Source of the DNA: Planctomycetota bacterium | Lineage (GTDB): Bacteria > Planctomycetota > UBA1135 > JACQFD01 | Assembly (NCBI GenBank): GCA_016792805.1 | Contig: JAEUHX010000055.1 | Span: 143,481-207,480, forward strand | Direction of reading: 5' to 3' | DNA: 64,000 bases | Shown: piece after piece, positions 34,539-41,495 of the stretch | Numbering within the stretch: position 1 is the stretch's first letter | Layout: each line of letters opens with the position of its first letter | Notes under the pieces: generated by a model | The model's database searches: none | Told to the model about the DNA's origin: nothing | Seen by the model: only the letters and a program-made list of their open reading frames with translations | Position numbers and translations under genes: made by a program

Positions 34539-35696
34539 CTACCGCCGCGCCCTCGCGAGCACCTCCTCGAAGAGCGCCTCTTTCTTGCGGAACTGCGACT
34601 CGCGATCGAACTCGGGCATGCGCTCCCTGGAGCGTGCCACGAAGGCTTGCGCGCGAGCCGGGTCGGCGAGGATCGCCGAGACCGCCTTGCGGATCGCCTC
34701 GTGATCGTTGAACGCGTGGGTGAAGCCGTTCACGCCGTCGGCGACGAGCTCGGGATTGCCGCACACGTTGGAAGCAACGATCGGACACCCGACATACATC
34801 ACTTCCAGCAACGTGTGGGACAGACCCTCATAATTGGAGTTTAATAAAAAGACGTCGGCGGCGCGGATGTGCTCGAGGACTTTGCCGTGGGGCACGTTGC
34901 CCGCCCACGTCACACGGTCGGCTACGCCAAGCTCTTTGGCCAAGCGCTGCCAGTTCTCGAGCTCTTCGCCGTCGCCACACACGATCAAATGGCAATCGGC
35001 GGGGAGCCCCTGGAGGGCGCGGAGAATGCCGTCGACCCCTTTCCAAATCATGAGACGGCAAACTGTAAGAAGAATCTTGCGATCGGCGGGGATCCCGAGT
35101 TTCGCGCGCGCCTCCTCCTTCGTGGTCGCGAAGTCTTTGGGGCCGTTGTATGCGTTATAGATCCGCACGACCTTCGACGGCTCGGTCCCGTGGGAGAGGA
35201 CGATGTCCTTCAGAAAATCGCTCACGGGAATGATGCGCGTCGCCCAGCTCCACCAGCGGCGCTGGAGGAATCGCGAGAGGTGAACTTTCCACCCGCGGCC
35301 GGTTTTCTGGAAATCAACAATATTGTCCTGGGTCCAGCCGAAGCGGTGGGCGATCTCCCAGGTGCCGTCAACCATCACGCGGACGACGGCCGGCTTGCCG
35401 CGCAGGCGCGCCGCCAGGACGGGGAGCAGGGCGAGGTGCTCCTGCACGTAGACGAGGTCGAAATCCTTGGCCTCGCGCAGAATCTTGAAGAACGACTTCA
35501 AATATCGAAGCGGCAGCGACACGCGCGTGATCGCCACGACCGGGAAGGGATAGCCGGTCGGATTCGGATCCTCACAAAACGCTACGACCTTGATCTGATG
35601 CCCGCGGCCGACCAGCCACCGCGCGATGGACGGAACATAGACGGCGGGCCCGCCGAGGTCAGGCGGGAAGACGGGCGTCGTGATGAGGATCCGCAC
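34539..35696 (-). CDS. Glycosyltransferase family 4 protein
   Basis: The GTG at 35696 gives 385 residues starting MRILITTPVFPPDLGGPAVYV, the usual GT4 N-terminus with the donor-side Gly-rich loop. The C-terminal Rossmann half shows LGIPADRKILLTVCRLMIWKGVDGILRAL, then NSNYEGLSHTLLEVMYVGCPIVASNVCGNPELV, containing the E-x7-E nucleotide-sugar motif. It is a retaining GT-B enzyme, cytosolic and perhaps membrane-associated, that adds a sugar to a lipid-linked or capsular glycan. Acceptor and donor cannot be told. It lies 60 bases upstream of the giant gene and in the same direction. Confidence 0.9.
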   Translation of the reverse strand: MRILITTPVFPPDLGGPAVYVPSIARWLVGRGHQIKVVAFCEDPNPTGYPFPVVAITRVSLPLRYLKSFFKILREAKDFDLVYVQEHLALLPVLAARLRGKPAVVRVMVDGTWEIAHRFGWTQDNIVDFQKTGRGWKVHLSRFLQRRWWSWATRIIPVSDFLKDIVLSHGTEPSKVVRIYNAYNGPKDFATTKEEARAKLGIPADRKILLTVCRLMIWKGVDGILRALQGLPADCHLIVCGDGEELENWQRLAKELGVADRVTWAGNVPHGKVLEHIRAADVFLLNSNYEGLSHTLLEVMYVGCPIVASNVCGNPELVADGVNGFTHAFNDHEAIRKAVSAILADPARAQAFVARSRERMPEFDRESQFRKKEALFEEVLARARR

Positions 35697-36188
35697 GGGG
35701 GCGAGAAGGCTACCAGGCGGCAGAGGTTCGACGAGGCCTTGGCCTGGACTCCTGAGGGAGGCACCCGAGTCGAACCCGTCTTCCTGACTCTCTGCTCGTG
35801 GGTCGTTGGGTCCCAAAGTATGGGAGCGACTGCATTGGCCGAATTCGAAGGTGCTCACCCGGAGTTGGCTGTTATCGCACCCCAAAGCTGGCTGACTGCT
35901 TCAGAGCGAACACCCGGTCGGAAGCACTCTCGAGAACACCGCTAACATTGAGCGCCTGATCTTTGCAATCTCCGGGTAGGCAGCCAGCGATCGGGAGCTT
36001 GACCGATTCTTGAAGTCCACGTAGCTTCCAGCCTGGTCTATCGGCCCCGCAACGCTCCGACTCGAAGGTCCGAAGTTGGGCGTTTCTCGGCGGTGTCGAG
36101 ACTCTGCTGGCGCGGCGGCATCAATCAGATATCGCCCGCTTGCGTGAGAACGAGGAATCTTCGGAATCGTGTTCTTTTGAGAGGAGCC
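35697..36188. other. 492-base gap, left flank of a lower-GC insert
   Basis: No gene found. The complement of 35772-35790 reads like a tRNA or tmRNA T-loop (GGGTTCGACTCGGG), but the stem arms do not pair, so no RNA gene is called. TTGACC near 36001 with TAGCTT 17 bases later is a weak promoter candidate for the lipoprotein gene. The ribosome site GAGGAG at 36181-36186 fits the ATG at 36189. Confidence 0.45.
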
Positions 36189-36962
36189 ATGAAAGCAAAT
36201 TCGTCTGCACTAATTCTCGCCTTCTTTCTCTTCGCGTCCTGTAGCAATCAGGCAACAATTAATGCCGTCGGGCAGCAGCTTGCTGCAAAGAAGGCGCGGA
36301 TTGAATCAAGTACGACGGACATCCTACGCGACGCAGAGAACGCGCTTGCCGAACTCCAGAAGGCGAGTCCTCAAATGGGCGTTGACGGCCTGCTCGAGTT
36401 GGCGAAGACGATAAGGAGCACCGCAGAGACAATCGATCGACGAGGTAAGGACACGGATCTTCTAACAGAAGATCTTCGTGGTTTCATGAAGGAGCACGAT
36501 GCTCTTCGCGAGGACTTGAAGCTCGCCGCAATGAATAGAGAGCTGCAAGAGCTCTCCGACAGGCGGCGCCATGCATTGATTCGCTTCTCCTCTGCGAGCA
36601 GTTCGATTCGATACTCAAGAGGGTCAATCGTTGCTCGCTCCGAATGGCAACCTCTTGAGCTGAAAGTCAGCAAGGGGGATCGGCTCATTGTCTCGGCTAG
36701 TGGCGAGTGGTCCGTCGGTCCAGGCGCTGGAAGCTGCAGCGCTTCAGGAATGGATGGATACGATAAATACTCGCTATTAGACGAGTACAAGCATGGCGCT
36801 CTCCTCGTCGCGGTGGATCAGAAACCCGCCTTCTCGGGACAGGGGAGCTTCTCCTTGAGTGACTCCGGCGATGTGTCCTGCAGGTGTAATGATAGCGATT
36901 ACAGAAACAACGATGGTGCATTAACTGTTGGGGTGCTCGCCTACACGATGCCGAGTCGGTAG
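36189..36962 (+). CDS. Lipoprotein with a C-terminal LecA (PA-I)-like lectin domain
   Basis: A 257-residue lipoprotein (signal ending LFASC, lipidated Cys near residue 19). Residues about 30-130 are helical and charged, probably a coiled-coil stalk (ENALAELQKASPQM, LREDLKLAAMNRELQELSDRR). The last 100 residues resemble PA-I galactophilic lectin: LKVSKGDRLIVSASGEWSVGP, GALLVAVDQKP, and CNDSDYRNNDGALTVGV. The last block matches the N-D-x5-N-N-x-G loop that holds calcium and galactose. It may be a surface sugar-binding protein. Base composition is clearly lower in GC than the surroundings, suggesting acquisition. Confidence 0.72.
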   Translation: MKANSSALILAFFLFASCSNQATINAVGQQLAAKKARIESSTTDILRDAENALAELQKASPQMGVDGLLELAKTIRSTAETIDRRGKDTDLLTEDLRGFMKEHDALREDLKLAAMNRELQELSDRRRHALIRFSSASSSIRYSRGSIVARSEWQPLELKVSKGDRLIVSASGEWSVGPGAGSCSASGMDGYDKYSLLDEYKHGALLVAVDQKPAFSGQGSFSLSDSGDVSCRCNDSDYRNNDGALTVGVLAYTMPSR

Positions 36963-37013
36963 CTGCCAGTACGACAGAGTCAAGTACGGTCTTCTGGCTG
37001 GAACTCCTCTCCG

Positions 37014-37080
37014 CGCCGTGCGCTCGGCTGCAGCGCCGTCGCCGCGGCGCGCGCCAGAACGGCGGCATCGGATAGAAGCC
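37014..37080 (-). pseudogene. Remnant of the 3' end of a radical SAM gene (copy of the 38572 gene)
   Basis: Bases 37011-37047 match 38575-38611 (the last codons of the intact radical SAM gene) at 32 of 37 positions. Bases 37049-37075 match 38834-38860 at 25 of 27. The 222 bases between these blocks in the intact gene are missing, a deletion of exactly 74 codons. The stop codon is lost (TGA to AGA). The decoded ends, PMPPFWRA and GAAAERTAR, correspond to PTTPFWRA and GAAAERAAR in the intact protein. It lies on the other side of the erythromycin-esterase-like gene, so that gene is flanked by radical SAM sequence on both sides. Confidence 0.6.
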
Positions 37081-37132
37081 CTTCGCGACGAGGAGCGCTC
37101 AGTTCTGACAGATCCGACAGCGCCGGCGCGCT

Positions 37133-38512
37133 TCACCGTATCGGCGTCCACGGCATGTGCGCGGGATAGAAGACAACACTATCGATGAGTTTCCACCAGT
37201 AAGTGCGAATCGGGGCTCCCTCATAAATGCTTGCAATTGTGGGACTCTTCAGCCAGTGGTCACGCGGCAATCGTCTCATCATGATCACCGCTGAAGATAT
37301 CTTCTGATTCAGGAACCAACGCTCCAGGCTTCCTTGCGCCGCCGGAGGCATGGGCACCGGCGCTACCTGCGTGGAGTCTGCATTCCCCACTTCGCCTCCA
37401 CTCGCGGTGAATCCGATGGCATACACGGCGGAGCCCAATTGAGAGCGAAGAAGTCCGGTCATCGGCGTGAACGAGGAGGACTGCATCGAACCCTGAGGCT
37501 CCAGGGGACTCTCCTTCAACCCGTGTATGCCTGCAGTCCATACTATAATCTTCTCGCCGTGGTACACCTCATTCATGTACCACAATATGGTTTCTGCCAT
37601 AGCCCGTTCACGAATCGATCGCCTGAGCACGCCTCTTTCTGTCGATGCCGTTGCATTCTCTGCTGTCTCAAGCCACTGGACGCTCATCCTTACCAAAAGC
37701 AGCATGCGCTCTACGAGCTTCCCTTGGAGGTGACCATGACGCGTTTCGATCTCGGTGCGTTGCGACGACAAAGCGAATAGAAGTTCATCGACAGCGTCGG
37801 CAACATTCAGGCTGCTCACTGGCGTGTCGAACGTGCTTTCCAGAAGCACACTCGGCATCGGCTCAATATTGAGCTTCTCGTTGAGCGACGTACCCGCTCC
37901 ACTTCGAAGCCATTGGGCGACGACGAGCAGAGCCTCCCGGGGGGCGAGCCAGACGCCGTCCACATAGAAAAACTTAATCAGCTCATTCAAGAGCTCGTTC
38001 TTTAGGTCTTGAGCAACAAGTCCGAACTTGCAGTCGAATCCGAAAAGCCGCAACGGGTTGGAGGTGTGGCGAGTGGCGCTCACATAAGAGATCAACTCTT
38101 CCACTTCGGCGGAATGGCTCCACAAATCGCCGACGCGCGACATGACCTCTCTGCCCGGCAGGTCGCTCTCCAAGCTTCTCTCTGCCTGAACTCCGTCGAA
38201 GAAAGGCATCTCCCATGCAATTACTCGAAATCCCAGCTTCTGGTGCAACTCGCGCACGAGAGCGGCCTTGACTCGATAGGCGGCTCCGTCTTCGTGCGTC
38301 TCCCCGAGGACTACAATCTTTGCCTCTCCGATGTCTTGAAGAAGCGCCGAGAGCTGCTCGGGCTCCAAGTCGCTAGCCGTCGTTGAGTTGGCACAGAGCC
38401 AGCCTTGAGGTGCCACTTCCGGAACTGTCGAATCATGCGCCGCTCTTCGATCGTTCGCGCAGGCTGCGCTCACGGCAAGAAGACCAATAACGATGCGTTG
38501 GAGTGTATGCAT
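37133..38512 (-). CDS. Erythromycin-esterase-family lipoprotein
   Basis: From the ATG at 38512 the protein is 459 residues with a lipoprotein signal (IVIGLLAVSAAC). The family N-terminal block is present as VVLGETHEDGAAYRVKAALVRELHQKLGFRVIAWEMPF. RERAMAETILWYMNEVYHGEKIIVWTAGIHG corresponds to the block that in active Ere enzymes reads W-A-H-N-x-H. The first His and the Asn of that motif are replaced here (TAGIH), so macrolide hydrolysis is doubtful, and location outside the cytosol also argues against resistance. It probably belongs to the wider Ere-like / ChaN-like group of metal-dependent hydrolases or binders. Lower GC than neighbours; flanked by a radical SAM remnant and the intact copy. 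Confidence 0.78.
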   Translation of the reverse strand: MHTLQRIVIGLLAVSAACANDRRAAHDSTVPEVAPQGWLCANSTTASDLEPEQLSALLQDIGEAKIVVLGETHEDGAAYRVKAALVRELHQKLGFRVIAWEMPFFDGVQAERSLESDLPGREVMSRVGDLWSHSAEVEELISYVSATRHTSNPLRLFGFDCKFGLVAQDLKNELLNELIKFFYVDGVWLAPREALLVVAQWLRSGAGTSLNEKLNIEPMPSVLLESTFDTPVSSLNVADAVDELLFALSSQRTEIETRHGHLQGKLVERMLLLVRMSVQWLETAENATASTERGVLRRSIRERAMAETILWYMNEVYHGEKIIVWTAGIHGLKESPLEPQGSMQSSSFTPMTGLLRSQLGSAVYAIGFTASGGEVGNADSTQVAPVPMPPAAQGSLERWFLNQKISSAVIMMRRLPRDHWLKSPTIASIYEGAPIRTYWWKLIDSVVFYPAHMPWTPIR

Positions 38513-38571
38513 CAGCAGGTCGCACACCGGATCTGGTGGAAGTCATTCACAGGCATGCCACAGATGAGCCC

Positions 38572-40020
38572 TCACCGCGCCGCGCGCTCGGCGGCGGCGC
38601 CGGTGCCGCGGAGCGGGTCGCGCGCGCCGCGGTCGCGCTCGGGCACGAGCGAGCCGAAGGTGCGTCCGCGCCAACGCCACAGCCGCTGCTTCCAGCGCAG
38701 GCGCCGATTCCAGCGCGCGCACTCGGCGTGCAGCGTCGCGAGATCTCCGTCGCTCAGGGCATTCGCTACTCTTCCGACGCGCTCGCCGATGGCTTCAAAA
38801 CTTCCATCGCCGATCTCGCCCGACGCGCGCGCCGCGCGCCAGAACGGCGTCGTCGGATAGGGAAAATGAAAGTTCGGCGCGTACGGAATTCCGAGCCGAT
38901 GATAGAAACGTAATGATTCCATCGCCGTCTCGAGAGTCTCCCCCGGAAGCCCAATCACATTATTCGGCGAGATCAATAATCCGATCCGCTCGCCGAAGGC
39001 CCGCAGCTTCAGGAACTCTTCCAAATCGAGCTTCAGCAGCCGCTCTTGAATCGCCTGCGCGGCCGACTCGAGACCCGTCTGCACCTCCACGCACCCGGCA
39101 CGCCGCATCAGCAGCAGCGTGTCTTCCTTGATTCCGTTGAGCCTCGTCTGGCAACGCCACGAGAGCTTCGCAGGCAGCCCCGCAGCGATCATCGCTTCGA
39201 GCAGCTCGTGGGTGCGCCGACGATTCAGCGTGAAGATCTGGTCATGAAAATAGACGCGGGTCACCGAGTACTGTGAAGTTAAAAGTTGCAACTCCTCGAT
39301 CACTTTTGCGACCGATCGAAACCGCAGCTTCGCGCCGAACATCTCCTTGAAACAGTATCCGCACGGCATGGGGCAGCCGCGCGAAGTCACCACAATGGCA
39401 AAACGCTCCTCATTGCCGCCGTGCTCGCGATACCGATCCATCGGCAGCAGGTGATAGGCGGGCATTGGCAGCCGGTCGAGGTCCTCGAGCGGCTTCGCGT
39501 CCGAATTGTGATGAATCTCGCCCGACCGGTCGCGCCACGAGAGATCGCCGACGGCCGCGATCCGCGCCTCGTCGCCCCACGCATCAAACAGCTCGAGAAG
39601 CGGCGCCTCCGGCTCGTGCCGCACCACATAGTCGAGGTACGGGATCTGTTGCAGAATGCGCGCGGGCTCGAGCGTGCCGTGCGGTCCTTCGATCACAAAT
39701 CGCGCCTCCGCATTCCGCCGCCCCTCGAGATTCTTGAAGAACTCAAAAATGAACTCGAACGACGGCGTCGGCAGCTCCCACGCATCGTGCCGAGCGCTCG
39801 AGTAGATGAGCGCGTCGTAGGAACGCGCGGCCACCTCCTCCACCGTGCGCTGCGCGCTCCATCCAAGCGCGTGCGCGTCGAGCAGCTCCACGCTGTGGCC
39901 GCGCTCCTCGAGCCCCGCCGCCACGATCGCCAGCGAATACGGCTGCCAGCACCGCGTCTTCAGCAGGACGCTGCCGAGCCGAAACGGTGCGATCGGCGGG
40001 CTGAGGAGGAGGATCCGCAC
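38572..40020 (-). CDS. B12-binding-domain radical SAM protein
   Basis: The GTG at 40020 gives 482 residues. The N-terminal half (MRILLLSPPIAPFRLGSVLL, LAIVAAGLEERGHSVELLDAHALGW) is the cobalamin-binding Rossmann domain, with its usual DxHxxG-like motif weakened to DAHALG. The radical SAM part has CPMPCGYC (Cys-x3-Cys-x2-Cys, 4Fe-4S), then LESAAQAIQERLLKLD and the NNVIGLPGETLET strand. Such enzymes methylate or rearrange unreactive carbons in lipids, hopanoids or natural products. The nearby glycosyltransferase hints at an envelope glycolipid. The C-terminal 60 residues are Arg-rich. A degraded duplicate of its 3' end lies at 37014. Confidence 0.88.
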   Translation of the reverse strand: MRILLLSPPIAPFRLGSVLLKTRCWQPYSLAIVAAGLEERGHSVELLDAHALGWSAQRTVEEVAARSYDALIYSSARHDAWELPTPSFEFIFEFFKNLEGRRNAEARFVIEGPHGTLEPARILQQIPYLDYVVRHEPEAPLLELFDAWGDEARIAAVGDLSWRDRSGEIHHNSDAKPLEDLDRLPMPAYHLLPMDRYREHGGNEERFAIVVTSRGCPMPCGYCFKEMFGAKLRFRSVAKVIEELQLLTSQYSVTRVYFHDQIFTLNRRRTHELLEAMIAAGLPAKLSWRCQTRLNGIKEDTLLLMRRAGCVEVQTGLESAAQAIQERLLKLDLEEFLKLRAFGERIGLLISPNNVIGLPGETLETAMESLRFYHRLGIPYAPNFHFPYPTTPFWRAARASGEIGDGSFEAIGERVGRVANALSDGDLATLHAECARWNRRLRWKQRLWRWRGRTFGSLVPERDRGARDPLRGTGAAAERAAR

Positions 40021-40124
40021 GCCTCCAGGATCGGCGATCGCCGGGCGCGGGGCGAGCCCGCGGGGCGGCGGCGCGGAGGGTGCGCCGCTACCGAGCGCGG
40101 CTCCGATCCGGCACTCTGGGTGCC

Positions 40125-41243
40125 ATGAATCGCCGCGACCAACGCCAGGCCAAGAAGCGCAAAGAGCGCGAGGAACGCCACCGCCAGAGGAAGCACGAGG
40201 AGCGGTCGACCTCCGCGCGCGACTCGCGGGAAGCCGATCGCGCAATCGCGAGGGCGTTGGCGAGTCTGAAGCAGCGCGAGGAGGCCTTCGCGGCCACCCA
40301 GGGCGAGGCCGAGGAGCGGCCCATCGACCTGCTGAGCTTCGCCTACGACCAGGCGCTGCGTGTGATCTCCCACCGGTTAGGCCGCGAGGCGACGCTGCGT
40401 GAGCCGGAGACGGCGCAGTTCATGGAGCACTCCGATGCGACCGAGGCCGAGCTGGCCGGCACCGCGGAGAATCGCGAGTCGGCGGCGCTCCTGACGGCCG
40501 AGGTGGCGTGGCAAGTGGCCTCCATCGATGAGGAGGCGGCGCTCGATCTGGCCCAGGAGGCGCTTTCCAGAGACTCGGCCTGCTTCCTCGCGGCGGCACT
40601 CGTGGGCGAACTCGAGGCGTCGAACGCGAGCGACGCGATTGCGAAGATACAGAAAGCGCGAGAGCTTGGAGAAGTGAGCTTGGGAAGTGCTTTCTTCGAG
40701 GAGCACCGCGGTGAGTTCTCGACGGTCCGCCGGGGGCGCGCGTATTTGAGGCTTCTTCGTACGCTCGCTTGGTTGAGTCTCAACGAAGGGAATCAGCACG
40801 GCGCTGCGGAAGCCATCTCTCGGCTGCACAGCGCCGACGAGCACGGCCATTTCGGCGCATATCACTTCGGCGTCGTGCAAGCGCTGCTCGCGCCGAGCCC
40901 GGACGCGAGGACGCTTGAGACGATGCGCGGCCAGCTTGAGCCGCAATCGGATCCCACAGAAGCTTGGCTTTGCTGTGCGTTGGAATTCCAGCGCGGGAAT
41001 CGAGCGGAGGCGCGCCAGCAGCTCCTGCGGGCGAATCACCTGAATCCATACTTTTCGCGCGTGTGGCTCGGAGTGCTCCCGGAGGAAGTGGAGGAGCTCG
41101 GCGAGGAGGCTCCATTCGATTTCGATTTCTCGGAGGCCATGGAGATTCTTCGGATCGTCCAGCCGCTCACCACACATCTCGCCGGCTTTGAAAGTTGGCT
41201 TCGGCAGGAACTCTTTGGAGAGGAAATCGAGCCGGCGAATTGA
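40125..41243 (+). CDS. TPR-like protein with a basic coiled-coil N-terminus
   Basis: A 372-residue cytosolic protein from the ATG at 40125. Residues 1-60 are extremely charged (RRDQRQAKKRKEREERHRQRKHEE), likely coiled coil or nucleic acid binding. The rest is helical with TPR-like pairs: DEEAALDLAQEALSRDSACFLAAAL, GRAYLRLLRTLAWLSLNEGNQHGAAEAISRLHSAD, and EARQQLLRANHLNPYFSRVWLG. The C-terminus ends in an acidic DFDFSEAMEILRIV helix. I recognise no named family. It is divergent from the radical SAM gene, sharing a 104-base upstream region. The 252 bases after it hold no recognised element. Confidence 0.7.
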   Translation: MNRRDQRQAKKRKEREERHRQRKHEERSTSARDSREADRAIARALASLKQREEAFAATQGEAEERPIDLLSFAYDQALRVISHRLGREATLREPETAQFMEHSDATEAELAGTAENRESAALLTAEVAWQVASIDEEAALDLAQEALSRDSACFLAAALVGELEASNASDAIAKIQKARELGEVSLGSAFFEEHRGEFSTVRRGRAYLRLLRTLAWLSLNEGNQHGAAEAISRLHSADEHGHFGAYHFGVVQALLAPSPDARTLETMRGQLEPQSDPTEAWLCCALEFQRGNRAEARQQLLRANHLNPYFSRVWLGVLPEEVEELGEEAPFDFDFSEAMEILRIVQPLTTHLAGFESWLRQELFGEEIEPAN

Positions 41244-41495
41244 GGGGTTCGAATGCCGGCCCTGATCATTGATCCTTGTCAGGGAGCGAGGGCTCTCCGG
41301 CACGCCGATTGACCTCTGTGGGGAAGTTCGTGGCGACGTAGTCCGGAGGCCCCGAACCGATGGAGCCCCTGGTCACTCGGTCGAGTCGCGGCGCGACAGG
41401 CCGCAGCTCGAGCGAAGCCTCGAGCATGGTGTGTGTTTGCCTCTCCCCACTCGTCGGACGCCTCCTCCCGTCGGTGGCGCCCTGGAAGGACTCCC

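Noticed and set aside
35757..35800. tmRNA or tRNA 3' end on the minus strand
   Set aside because: The GGGTTCGACT core is there, but the flanking stem bases do not pair and no acceptor or anticodon arm can be drawn.
36001..36030. Promoter TTGACC-17-TAGCTT upstream of the lectin-like lipoprotein
   Set aside because: The -10 matches only three of six consensus bases; not strong enough to annotate separately.
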